Source: Parahoeflea alexandrii (GTDB lineage: Bacteria > Pseudomonadota > Alphaproteobacteria > Rhizobiales > Rhizobiaceae). From it: a stretch of DNA of 64,000 bases. Below are positions 35,587 through 43,937 of this stretch, piece after piece. Made by a program: the position numbers and the translations under genes. The stretch is taken from contig NZ_JAPWHB010000006.1 of NCBI RefSeq assembly GCF_027214025.1, positions 248,001-312,000 of the forward strand, read 5' to 3'. Numbering within the stretch: position 1 is the stretch's first letter; the number at the start of each line of letters is the position of its first letter. The notes beneath the pieces are model-generated. The model did not search any database. It was not told the origin of the DNA and saw only the letters and a program-made list of their open reading frames with translations.

Positions 35587-36396
35587 ATGCGCATTGGAAA
35601 ACAGGATCAGGCATTCACGGCGATCGCCACGTCGGACGCCGACTCGATCACGGTACGGGGGTATGACCTGTGCAACGACCTGATCGGCAAGATCGATTTT
35701 ACCGACTACTTCTGGCTTCTGGTCGTGGGCGAAAAGCCGACTGCTGCCCAGCGCAAAATGATGGATGCCTGCCTGGTGGCGATTGCCGAGCACGGCCTCG
35801 TGCCGAGCGTGCAGGCAGCGCGCATGACGCTCGCGGCCGGTCCTGACGCCTGGCAGGGAGCGATGGCGGCAGGCCTTCTCGGCATGGGCAGCGTCGTCGC
35901 CGGCAGTTCGGAAATCGCCGGGCAGTATCTTGCCGAGGTTCTGGCCGATGCCGAGAAAAACGGCACCGATGTCGAGACAGCGGCGATTGCCAGCCTGAAA
36001 GAACTCAAGGCTCAGCGCCGCAAGGTGCCGGGTCTCGGCCATCCGCAGCACAATGCCGGCGACCCGCGCGCCGACCGCCTGCTCGAGATTGCCGACGAAC
36101 TGGGCATTTCGGGCCGCTACATTTCAACCCTGCGGACCCTGGCCGAACATGCGCCCGGCATCATCGAGCGGCCCCTGCCGATCAATGTCTCCGGCGCCAT
36201 TCCGGCCGCGATCCTCGATGCCGGCTGGCCGCTCGAGGCGATCAAGGCGGTGCCGCTGCTGGCGCGCACGGCCGGCCTCGCCGCCCACCTCTACGAGGAA
36301 TCGCTGCGCTCGATCGGGTTCATCATGTCGCACAAGGCTGATCTCGCCATCGGCTATGACGGCGCCCCCTCATCGCATCCGAAGTCAAAGGCATAG
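35587..36396 (+). CDS. Citryl-CoA lyase-like / short citrate synthase family protein
   Basis: A 269-residue member of the citrate-synthase fold family, far shorter than citrate synthase (about 430) and like stand-alone citryl-CoA lyases. The core motif VPGLGHPQHNAGDPRADRL carries the catalytic histidine region; LPINVSGAIPAAILDAGW and AHLYEESLR follow. It would cleave (or form) a citryl-CoA-type thioester. Paired with the CaiB-type CoA transferase ten bases downstream, it suggests a route in which a tricarboxylic ring-cleavage product is activated as a CoA ester and then cleaved (inference). Confidence 0.82.
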   Translation: MRIGKQDQAFTAIATSDADSITVRGYDLCNDLIGKIDFTDYFWLLVVGEKPTAAQRKMMDACLVAIAEHGLVPSVQAARMTLAAGPDAWQGAMAAGLLGMGSVVAGSSEIAGQYLAEVLADAEKNGTDVETAAIASLKELKAQRRKVPGLGHPQHNAGDPRADRLLEIADELGISGRYISTLRTLAEHAPGIIERPLPINVSGAIPAAILDAGWPLEAIKAVPLLARTAGLAAHLYEESLRSIGFIMSHKADLAIGYDGAPSSHPKSKA

Positions 36397-36405
36397 GGCG
36401 CACCC

Positions 36406-37551
36406 ATGGTCAAGATTCTCAAGGACATCCGGGTGGTTGAGCTCGGCACCTACATCACCGGACCCGCCGCCGCCCTGCATCTGGCCGATCTCGGTGCCGA
36501 TGTGATCAAGGTCGAGCGTCCCGGCACGGGCGATCCGTTCCGCGCCTTCAAGGGCGGGCTCTACTCCCCGCACTACCAGACCTACAACCGCAACAAGCGC
36601 TCGATCGCCCTCGACACCAAGGATCAGGCTGATCTCGACACGCTTTACCAGCTGATCGCCACCGCCGACGTGTTCATCCAGAATTTCCGTCCCGGCGTTG
36701 CCGAGAAGCTCGGCGTCGGCGAAGATGATCTGCGCAAGATCAATCCGAAGCTGATCTATTGTGCGATCTCCGGTTTCGGCCAGTCAGGCCCCTCGCGCGA
36801 CCGGCCCGCCTTCGACACCGTGGCGCAGGCTGCAAGCGGCTATCTCAGGCTGCTGACGCCGCCGACCAACCCGCGCGTCATCGGGCCGGCGATTGCCGAT
36901 GCCGTCACCGGGCAATACGCGGCAACGGCAATCCTCGCGGCACTTCTCGAGCGCAGCAAGAGCGGCAAGGGGAGGCGCATCGACATCTCCATGCTGGAGG
37001 CGATGGCGCATTTCAACCTCGACAGTTTCACGCACTATTTCTCGGAAGGCGAAATCATGGGGCCGCTGTCGCGCCCGGTGGTGTCGCAGAGCTACACCTT
37101 CGAATGCAGCGACGGAAAGTGGATCGCCATCCACATGTCCTCGCCGCCGAAATTCTGGGAAGGCTTCCTGGAGGCCACCGGCCAGCAGGCGCTGGCGACC
37201 GATCCCCGGTTTGCGGATCGTCTCGACCGCATCCGGCATCAGGATGACATGATCGAGATCTTTACGCCGATCTTCAAGACCAGGACCCGCGACGAATGGT
37301 GCGAAAAGCTGCTCGCACTCGAGGTGCCGCATTCGCCGGCCTACGATTCCAACGAGGCGCTCGAGGATCCGCAGGCGCTGCATCTGCAGCTAGCGGTCAA
37401 GACCAGCCATCCCGAAATGGGCGAATCCAAAACCGTTCGGCCTCCCTACAGCTTCGACGGTGAGCCTGATCTCGACATGACGCCGCCGCCGACACTGGAT
37501 CAGCATGGCGCCGAACTGCGTGCCGAACTGGCGGCAGGCAAATCGAAATGA
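36406..37551 (+). CDS. Family III (CaiB/BaiF) CoA transferase
   Basis: A 381-residue transferase with N-terminal RVVELGTYITGPAAALHLADLGADVIKVE, NRNKRSIALD, the catalytic aspartate in RRIDISMLEAM and the nearby GPLSRP. Moves CoA between carboxylic acids. Tightly linked to the citryl-CoA-lyase-like gene, whose product would act on the CoA ester formed here. Substrate pair is not readable from sequence. Confidence 0.92.
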   Translation: MVKILKDIRVVELGTYITGPAAALHLADLGADVIKVERPGTGDPFRAFKGGLYSPHYQTYNRNKRSIALDTKDQADLDTLYQLIATADVFIQNFRPGVAEKLGVGEDDLRKINPKLIYCAISGFGQSGPSRDRPAFDTVAQAASGYLRLLTPPTNPRVIGPAIADAVTGQYAATAILAALLERSKSGKGRRIDISMLEAMAHFNLDSFTHYFSEGEIMGPLSRPVVSQSYTFECSDGKWIAIHMSSPPKFWEGFLEATGQQALATDPRFADRLDRIRHQDDMIEIFTPIFKTRTRDEWCEKLLALEVPHSPAYDSNEALEDPQALHLQLAVKTSHPEMGESKTVRPPYSFDGEPDLDMTPPPTLDQHGAELRAELAAGKSK

Positions 37552-37573
37552 GCTGCAACAGGGGGAGGAAAGC

Positions 37574-37978
37574 ATGAGCAATGAGGAAATGGTCACGTCG
37601 GTGCCCGCCGCCGGCGTGATGGAAGCAAGCAAGGCCATGCTGCAGAAGCAGCTCTACGCCATCTTCACCAAACCGGTGAACGGCATGGGCCCGGTCTTCG
37701 ACAATCTGGAAGCGCATCTCGAATTCCAGGTCGGCCTTGAGCGCGACGGCATCATGTTCGCCGCCGGTCCGATGTGGAGCGACGACGAGCAGAGCTGGGA
37801 GGGCGAAGGAATGGTCGTGGTGCGGGCGGCCTCACGGCAGGAAGCAATCGCCATTGCCGAACGCGACCCGATGCATGCGAGCGGCGCCCGCAGCTTTCAC
37901 GTCCGCCCCTGGCTCATCAATGAGGGAACGATCACCGTCCGGCTCGACTATTCCAGCCAGACTTTCACTTTGGCCTGA
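37574..37978 (+). CDS. YciI family protein
   Basis: A 134-residue YciI-like protein. Start at 37574 follows GGGGGAGG. Segments YAIFTKPVNG, EAHLEFQVGLERDGIMFAAGPM and AIAERDPMHASGARSF match the family: histidine helix, GP turn and DP motif. Slightly longer than usual at the N-terminus. Second YciI gene in this window beside a ring-cleavage dioxygenase locus. Confidence 0.85.
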   Translation: MSNEEMVTSVPAAGVMEASKAMLQKQLYAIFTKPVNGMGPVFDNLEAHLEFQVGLERDGIMFAAGPMWSDDEQSWEGEGMVVVRAASRQEAIAIAERDPMHASGARSFHVRPWLINEGTITVRLDYSSQTFTLA

Positions 37979-37999
37979 AGCACAATTGGGAGAGAGAAA

Positions 38000-39076
38000 A
38001 TGAAAAAGCTATTGGGAATGATGACGGCAGGCATGCTGCTGCTGCCGCATGCCGCTTCGGCGCAGGAAGTAATCAACCTCACGGTGGCCTCGAGCCACCC
38101 GACGGTGGTGCCGTGGGTGGGGATGATCAAAACCCACTTCATGGCGCGCACGGATGAAATCCTCGCTGAAAAGGGCGATTACAAGATCGAGTGGAACGAA
38201 GCCTTCGGCGGCACGCTCTACAAGGCGAACGCCACGCTGAGCTCGGTTGAGGAAGGCATCACCGATGTGGGTTGGGTGTTTTCCTTCCTTGAGGCGGCAA
38301 AGCTGCCGCTGAGCCAGGTTTCCACCAACACCCCGTTCGCCACGGCCAACCCGCCGGTTCTGCTCGAAGTCATGGAGAAGCTTCTCGAAACCAACGAAGC
38401 CTTCCGCAGCGAGTGGGAAGACCACAACCTCAAGGTCCTCGGCCTGACCGCGACCGACCTCTATGACATCTACACCAAGAAGCCGCTGACCGGCATTGCC
38501 GACATCAACGGCATGAAGCTGTCTGCCCCCGGCGTGCTGGGAAGCTGGCTGCGCGGCACCGGCGCCAATGCGGTCGACGGCGCGCTGACGACATTCTACA
38601 CCGACGTGCAGACCGGCGTGTCCGACGGCGCGCTGACCCTGGCGCTCGGCGCGATGCCGATCAAGCTTTACGAAGTGGCGCCCTACATCAACCGCTTTGA
38701 TGCCGGCGCTGCCTTCTCTGGCGCGGTCGCCATCAACAAGGACAGCTGGGATGGCCTTCCCGAGGAAGTGCAGGCGGCGATGATCGAAGCCGGCAAGTAC
38801 TACACCAGGTCGCACGGACAGGACCTGGTGGATCGCCACGAGCTGATGCTCAACCTCATGGTCAAGAACGGCGCCGAACAGTCGCCGCCGGTTACCATCG
38901 TGCCGATGCCTGCGAGCGAACGCCAGAAATGGGTCGACATGCTGCCTGATCTAGCCGGCGAATGGGCCGCAAGCATCGACGCGCAGGGCGGCCAGGGTAC
39001 CGCGTTTCTCGGAGAATACATGAACGCCCTGCGGGCCGCCGGCGAAACCCCGGCGCGCGACTGGGACAAGAAGTAA
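38000..39076 (+). CDS. TRAP transporter substrate-binding protein (DctP family)
   Basis: A 358-residue periplasmic binding protein with signal peptide (LLGMMTAGMLLLPHAASAQ). DctP features include the SSHPT start, WNEAFGGTLYK, the specificity region IADINGMKLSAPG and TDVQTGVSDGAL. The conserved Arg that binds ligand carboxylate is often in the segment aligned with GMKLSAPG, where no Arg is seen. Carboxylate coordination may therefore differ. It heads a complete P-Q-M TRAP set. Confidence 0.9.
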   Translation: MKKLLGMMTAGMLLLPHAASAQEVINLTVASSHPTVVPWVGMIKTHFMARTDEILAEKGDYKIEWNEAFGGTLYKANATLSSVEEGITDVGWVFSFLEAAKLPLSQVSTNTPFATANPPVLLEVMEKLLETNEAFRSEWEDHNLKVLGLTATDLYDIYTKKPLTGIADINGMKLSAPGVLGSWLRGTGANAVDGALTTFYTDVQTGVSDGALTLALGAMPIKLYEVAPYINRFDAGAAFSGAVAINKDSWDGLPEEVQAAMIEAGKYYTRSHGQDLVDRHELMLNLMVKNGAEQSPPVTIVPMPASERQKWVDMLPDLAGEWAASIDAQGGQGTAFLGEYMNALRAAGETPARDWDKK

Positions 39077-39094
39077 CCGGGCGCGGGCGGGATC

Positions 39095-39664
39095 ATGCAA
39101 TCAAACCATCAAGACGGGCATGATCCTGCCCGACCGCAGCGCCCCGGCGCTGCGGTCGGGCGCGCCTGGCAATGGCTGGTCGAGGGCTTCGCCGCCCTCG
39201 GAACCGTGCTGATCGGTGTGCTGATGGTTATCATCTGCGCCGACATCGTCGCCCGCAACCTGATGGGGGCGTCCTTGCCTCTGGTTTCGGAACTCGGGGC
39301 GCTGCTCTTGGTCATGATCGTCAGCCTTCAGCTTGCGGCTGCGATCCATGCCGACCGTCTCGCCCGCACCGACCTGTTTCTCGTCGGGCTGAAACGCTCC
39401 CGTCCAAGGACCGCGGCCTTGCTGTCGGCAGTCTTCAATCTGGTCGGAGCGGCCATCATCGGCCTCATCGCCTACGCATCGATCCGCATTCTCGGCAAGG
39501 ACTGGTCGTCGGGCGACTACATCGGGATCATCGGGATCGCGACCTTGCCGACATGGCCCTTTCGCGCGCTGATCCTGGCCGGCATGACGATCGCTTCGCT
39601 CGAATTCCTGGTCCGGATGATCGCCGATCTCCGTTCGATCGTGACCCGTGAGGCAAGGCCATGA
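39095..39664 (+). CDS. TRAP transporter small membrane subunit (DctQ family)
   Basis: A 189-residue protein with four hydrophobic segments: VLIGVLMVIICADIVAR, ALLLVMIVSLQLAAAIH, LVGAAIIGLIAYAS and LPTWPFRALILAGM. The SELGALLLV and adjacent histidine are DctQ-like. Overlaps the large subunit by four bases. Confidence 0.88.
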   Translation: MQSNHQDGHDPARPQRPGAAVGRAWQWLVEGFAALGTVLIGVLMVIICADIVARNLMGASLPLVSELGALLLVMIVSLQLAAAIHADRLARTDLFLVGLKRSRPRTAALLSAVFNLVGAAIIGLIAYASIRILGKDWSSGDYIGIIGIATLPTWPFRALILAGMTIASLEFLVRMIADLRSIVTREARP

Positions 39665-40974
39665 GCCCAATCGAAATCGGAGCCCTGGCAACCCTGGCCC
39701 TGCTGGTCCTGATCTATCTCGGCATGCCCATCGGGATCGGCATGCTGACGGTGTCCTTTTTGGGTGTCGCGGCGATCCGCGGAGACGTCGTCTCGCTCAG
39801 GATGATGGGCCAGGTCGCCAACGATTCCCTGCGCGAATATCTCTTCGCCGTCGTGCCGCTGTTCGTGCTGATGGGCTTGCTGGTGACGGTCTCGAGGGTC
39901 GGCAAGGACACGTTCGATGTGTTCCAGCAACTGCTGGGACGCGTGACCGCCGGTCTGGGCATCGCCACCGTCTTTGCCAATGCGGTGTTTGCAGCCATCA
40001 CCGGCATATCGATCGCGTCCGCCACCGTGTTCAGCCGCGTGGCGGTGCCGGAAATGGTCCGCCATGGCTACACCCGCAAGTTTGCCACCGGCGTGGTTGC
40101 CGGATCGTCGGTGCTGGGCATGCTGATCCCGCCCTCGCTGCTGATGATCGTCTATGCCGTATTGGCCGAGGAATCGGTCGGCCGCATGTTCCTGGCCGGC
40201 ATCGGTCCGGGCATCCTGCTCGCGGTCACCTTCTCCATCACAATCATCCTGCTTGCCCGGTTCCGGCGGGATTTCGTCTTCGCAGCGGCTGATACCGGCC
40301 CGGCCGATGAGCCGATGAGTGGCTTTGCGATTGCAACCAAGTCGGTGCCCATCCTGCTGCTGATGCTGGTGGTCCTCGGAGGCCTCTATGGCGGCTTCCT
40401 TAACCCAACCGAAGCCGGTGCAGCGGGTGCGCTGGGTGCCCTCGTCATTGCGCTCAAGCGGCGCTCGCTGGATGCGAGGTCGTTCTGGCGGTTGTTGCTC
40501 GAGGCGGGGCAGATCACGGTCTCCGTCCTGTTCCTGATCCTGGCCGCCACCTTCTTCAGCCGCATGCTGGCGCTTTCGGGCGTGCCGCGCGGGCTGGCCG
40601 AATTCCTGCTGGAGGGTTCCATCGGGCCTTATGGCTTCCTGATCATCTATCTGCTGCTGATCATCGTGCTGGGCTGCCTGATCGATTCGATCTCGATCAT
40701 GCTGATCCTGCTGCCCATCGCCCTGCCGGTCGCCGAAGCGGCAGGCTTCGATCTGGTCTGGTTCGGCGTGCTGACGGTGGTCACGGTCGAGGTCGGGCTG
40801 CTGACCCCGCCCTTCGGGCTCTCGGTCTACATCATCAAATCGGCAATGGACGATCCCGACCTCAAGGTTGGCGAGATATTTCGCGGCACGCTGCCCTTCG
40901 TCGGCGCCATGCTGGTCTCGATTGCGATCATCATCGCGTTTCCGCAAATCGCCACATGGCTGGCGCGTCTCTAG
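39661..40974 (+). CDS. TRAP transporter large permease subunit (DctM family)
   Basis: A 437-residue permease with about 12 hydrophobic segments and the DctM hallmarks PLFVLMGLLV, GSSVLGMLIPPSLLMIVYAVLAEESVGRMFLAG (split by loops), NPTEAGAAGALGAL and LTPPFGLSVYII. It completes the TRAP system that probably imports the acid degraded by the adjacent operon genes, using a sodium gradient. Confidence 0.94.
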   Translation: MSPIEIGALATLALLVLIYLGMPIGIGMLTVSFLGVAAIRGDVVSLRMMGQVANDSLREYLFAVVPLFVLMGLLVTVSRVGKDTFDVFQQLLGRVTAGLGIATVFANAVFAAITGISIASATVFSRVAVPEMVRHGYTRKFATGVVAGSSVLGMLIPPSLLMIVYAVLAEESVGRMFLAGIGPGILLAVTFSITIILLARFRRDFVFAAADTGPADEPMSGFAIATKSVPILLLMLVVLGGLYGGFLNPTEAGAAGALGALVIALKRRSLDARSFWRLLLEAGQITVSVLFLILAATFFSRMLALSGVPRGLAEFLLEGSIGPYGFLIIYLLLIIVLGCLIDSISIMLILLPIALPVAEAAGFDLVWFGVLTVVTVEVGLLTPPFGLSVYIIKSAMDDPDLKVGEIFRGTLPFVGAMLVSIAIIIAFPQIATWLARL

Positions 40975-40986
40975 ACAGGTGACTTC

Positions 40987-41511
40987 ATGACACAGCTTCT
41001 CTTCATTCCCGGCAGCCTGCGGGAGGCATCCTCATCCCGCGCCACGGTGCGGGCGCTTGTCAGCCGCCTCGAAGCCGGCGTCACCTGCCAGGTCGCCGAT
41101 CCCGGCCTGTTGCCGCACTACAATGCCGACCTTGACAAGGATCCGGCGGTTGAACGCTTCCTTGCGGACGTGGCCGCGGCCGACGGCGTGGTTTTCGTCA
41201 CGCCCGAGTACAATTACAGCGTTCCGGGCTTGCTCAAGAACGCCATCGACTGGGCCTCGCGGCCGGCCTACAATTCTGTGTTCAAGGACAAGCCCTGCTT
41301 CATCGTCAGTGTCTCCGGCGGAGCGCTCGGCGGCGTGCGCGCCCAGGCGCACCTCAAATACATTCTCAACGGCATGCTGGCCCGACCGTTCACCTGCCAG
41401 GAAATCGTCATTCCGCAGGCCAACGCCAAGGTGGCCGATGGGCATCTCGCCGACGAGGCGATCTTGGATTTCGCCGAACTCAATCTCAAGGCCTTCATCG
41501 CCAGTCTTTGA
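40987..41511 (+). CDS. NADPH-dependent FMN reductase
   Basis: A 174-residue flavodoxin-fold reductase: FIPGSLREASSSRATVRAL (phosphate loop), TPEYNYSVPGLLKNAIDWASRP (the family signature) and SVSGGALGGVRAQ. It would supply reduced FMN or reduce quinones. It ends the plus-strand operon and faces the matR gene. It could support an FMNH2-dependent monooxygenase, though none is visible here. Confidence 0.92.
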   Translation: MTQLLFIPGSLREASSSRATVRALVSRLEAGVTCQVADPGLLPHYNADLDKDPAVERFLADVAAADGVVFVTPEYNYSVPGLLKNAIDWASRPAYNSVFKDKPCFIVSVSGGALGGVRAQAHLKYILNGMLARPFTCQEIVIPQANAKVADGHLADEAILDFAELNLKAFIASL

Positions 41512-41551
41512 AGCCTGGTGTCGTGGTCGCGGTTAGAGACGCCGAGTCGGC

Positions 41552-42232
41552 TCAGCCGGCCTTGCGCGGCGCCATCTGGCGGTAGCTGGCCATCAGGTCG
41601 TTGAAGCGTTCGCCCTGAATGGAAACGTGCTGGCGCAGCATGGCGGCGGCGGCTTTCGGGTCGGATTTCTCCAGCGCCGCATAGATCGCCCGGTGCTCCC
41701 GCATCGACTGCGGCATGCGGCCGTTGACGCGCAACTGCATGCGCCGGTAGGGCTTGAGCCGCTTGTGCAGCCGCGCCGCCTCGCGCGCCAGGAAGCTGTT
41801 GCCGCTGGCCTCGTAGAGCAGGTGGTGAAAGGTCTCGTTCTCGCGGTAGTATTCGTCAGAATCGCCCTGCGCGATCGCCGCTTCGCAGGCCTCGATGGTG
41901 CGGCCGATATCGCGCATCTGCTGCTCGCTCACCCGCCGCGCGGCGCGGAAGCCGCACATCGCCTCCAGCTCCGCCATCACTTCGAACATCTCGACCAGTT
42001 CGACGAAATCCGGATGCCGGATGAAGGCGCCGCGGCGGGCTTCCAGCGTCAGCAGACCGGAGGCTGCGAGCGACTGGAACGCCTCGCGCAACGGGGTCCG
42101 CGACACGCCGAACTGCTCGGCGAGCTTGACCTCGTCGAGACGCTCGCCGTCGGCGAATTCGCCGGTGACGATCATCTGTTCGATGCGTTCGCGAATGGTG
42201 TCTGCGATGCGTGTGCCCATGCTCCGCATCAT
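41552..42232 (-). CDS. matR: GntR/FCD regulator of the malonate operon
   Basis: A 226-residue FadR-type repressor. The winged helix has RERIEQMIVTGEFADGERLDEVKLAEQFGVSRTPLREAFQ in pieces; the FCD domain has the metal-site residues in ENETFHHLLYEASGN and MREHRAIYAAL. Start taken at 42232; a longer frame continues through the operator and is unlikely. It is divergent from a TRAP-malonyl-CoA decarboxylase-malonyl-CoA synthetase operon, and a perfect TTGTATACAA-type palindrome lies between. The same arrangement and operator type are known for rhizobial MatR, which malonate relieves. Confidence 0.88.
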   Translation of the reverse strand: MMRSMGTRIADTIRERIEQMIVTGEFADGERLDEVKLAEQFGVSRTPLREAFQSLAASGLLTLEARRGAFIRHPDFVELVEMFEVMAELEAMCGFRAARRVSEQQMRDIGRTIEACEAAIAQGDSDEYYRENETFHHLLYEASGNSFLAREAARLHKRLKPYRRMQLRVNGRMPQSMREHRAIYAALEKSDPKAAAAMLRQHVSIQGERFNDLMASYRQMAPRKAG

Positions 42233-42265
42233 GCTCAATCCGCCCGGAAATGCAAATTCATTCTT

Positions 42266-42277
42266 CTTGTATACAAG
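42266..42277. promoter_or_regulatory. MatR-type operator CTTGTATACAAG
   Basis: A perfect 12-base palindrome between matR (start 42232) and the TRAP gene (start 42367). It contains the TTGTATACAA core I recall as the MatR target in Rhizobium. Confidence 0.75.
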
Positions 42278-42366
42278 AGATTTGACATTGCATTCAGAAA
42301 ATGGTCCCATTGATCCGCGCCAGGACCGGAGGAGGTTCTGCGACGAAAATCTTCTGGGAGGTAGAC

Positions 42367-43362
42367 ATGAAACTAGGATTATCTGCGTTCGCGGGCATGC
42401 TCGCCGCATCCATCGCCATGACGGGCCTTGCTCAGGCCGAGACATTGAAGGCATCGCACCAGTTTCCGGGCGGCAAGGGCGACGCGCGCGACGAAATGGT
42501 TCAGCTCTTCGCCAAGGAATTGGCTGCCGCCAATGTGGGGCTGGATGTTCAGGTCTATCCGGGCCAGTCGCTCTACAAGGCCAAGGAGCAGTGGGGCGCA
42601 CTGACCAAGGGCCAGCTCGACATCACCTCGTTCCCGCTCGACTATGCTTCGGGCCGCGTGCCGCAATTCTCGGCCACCCTGATGCCGGGCCTGGTGCGCA
42701 ACCATGAGCGCGCCAAGCGGCTCAATGCCTCACCCTTCATGGATGAGATCAAGAAATTGGTCGAGGACAATGGCGCCATCGTCATTGCCGACGCCTGGCT
42801 CGGCGGCGCCTTCGCCTCGAAGAAGAACTGCATCACTTCGCCCGACACGATCAAGGGTCAGGTGACCCGCGCTGCCGGACCTGCCTTCGAGCAGATGCTG
42901 GTTGGCGCCGGTGCATCGATTTCCTCGATGGCGTCTTCGGAAATCTACACCGGCATGCAGACCGGCGTTCTCGATGCTACCAACACCTCGTCGGGGTCCT
43001 TCGTCTCCTACCGGCTTTACGAGCAGGTCAAGTGCCTGACCGAGCCGGGCGAGAACTCGCTCTGGTTCATGTACGAACCGATGCTGATCTCCAAGGAAAC
43101 CTACGAGCGTCTGACGCCGGAACAGCAGGCAGCCGTCATGGCCGCCGGCAAGAAGGCCGAGGAGTATTTCGACAAGGAGGCTGCAGGCCTCGACGACAAG
43201 ATGGTCGAAACCTTCAAGAAGGCCGGCGTTGAAGTGGTGTCGATGTCCAAGGACGATTATGACGCCTGGCTGGCGATCGCCAAGGAAACGGCCTACAAGC
43301 AGTTCGCCGAAAAGGTGGATGGTGGCCAGAAGCTGATCGACGCAGCACTCGCAGTCGAATAA
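42367..43362 (+). CDS. TRAP transporter substrate-binding protein for malonate (DctP family)
   Basis: A 331-residue binding protein. Start at 42367 follows GGGAGGTAG; signal peptide LGLSAFAGMLAASIAMTGLAQA. Family features include KASHQFPGGKGDARDEM, YPGQSLYKAKEQWGAL, GQVTRAAGP with the carboxylate-binding arginine, and GMQTGVLDATN. As first gene of the MatR-controlled operon with matA and matB it is most likely the malonate receptor. Confidence 0.9.
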   Translation: MKLGLSAFAGMLAASIAMTGLAQAETLKASHQFPGGKGDARDEMVQLFAKELAAANVGLDVQVYPGQSLYKAKEQWGALTKGQLDITSFPLDYASGRVPQFSATLMPGLVRNHERAKRLNASPFMDEIKKLVEDNGAIVIADAWLGGAFASKKNCITSPDTIKGQVTRAAGPAFEQMLVGAGASISSMASSEIYTGMQTGVLDATNTSSGSFVSYRLYEQVKCLTEPGENSLWFMYEPMLISKETYERLTPEQQAAVMAAGKKAEEYFDKEAAGLDDKMVETFKKAGVEVVSMSKDDYDAWLAIAKETAYKQFAEKVDGGQKLIDAALAVE

Positions 43363-43439
43363 GCGGCGGACCGGGGGGAGGTTCGCCTCCCCCTTTCCGT
43401 CCTGCCTGTCCTGTTTTCAAATTCGAGGATTGCCCGGAG

Positions 43440-43937
43440 ATGAAACGCTTTGTTTCGGTCGTCGAGACGGTGTCGCGGCTGTGCGGCCTGGTGTCGATGC
43501 TGCTGATCGCCGCTTCCACGCTCGTGGTCTCGCATATGGTGTTCATGCGCTATTTCCTCGGCGCTTCCACCGTTTGGCAGACCGAATTCGTGGTCTACGC
43601 CATGATCGCCTCCACCTTCATCGGCGCGCCCTACGTGCTGATGCTCAAGGGGCATGTCTCGGTCGATCTCCTGCCCAACCTGATGGGTGGAACGGCCAAG
43701 CGTCTGCTTGATGTCCTGGCTGCGGTTCTGAGCCTGGCGTTCTGCGGCCTGCTCGCCTGGTCGGGCTGGCATTATTTCTACGAGGCGCTGTCGAAGGGCT
43801 GGACCACCGATACCGTCTGGGCGCTGCCCCTGTGGATTCCGCTCCTGCCCTTGCCGCTCGGCATCATCATCCTGTGCCTTCAATACATCGCCGAGATCTA
43901 CAAGAACTGGACCGGAACCGGGGAGACCCTCGCATGA
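43440..43937 (+). CDS. TRAP transporter small membrane subunit, malonate (DctQ family)
   Basis: A 165-residue protein with four hydrophobic segments (LVSMLLIAASTLVVSHMVFM, EFVVYAMIASTFIGAPYVLM, VLSLAFCGLLAWSGW, IPLLPLPLGIIILCL). The WQTEFVVY and LMLKGHVSVDLLP motifs are DctQ-like. Overlaps the large subunit by four bases. Confidence 0.9.
   Translation: MKRFVSVVETVSRLCGLVSMLLIAASTLVVSHMVFMRYFLGASTVWQTEFVVYAMIASTFIGAPYVLMLKGHVSVDLLPNLMGGTAKRLLDVLAAVLSLAFCGLLAWSGWHYFYEALSKGWTTDTVWALPLWIPLLPLPLGIIILCLQYIAEIYKNWTGTGETLA

Noticed and set aside
39517-40947. Minus-strand open frame of about 476 codons
   Set aside because: Antisense to the TRAP permease genes; no motif.
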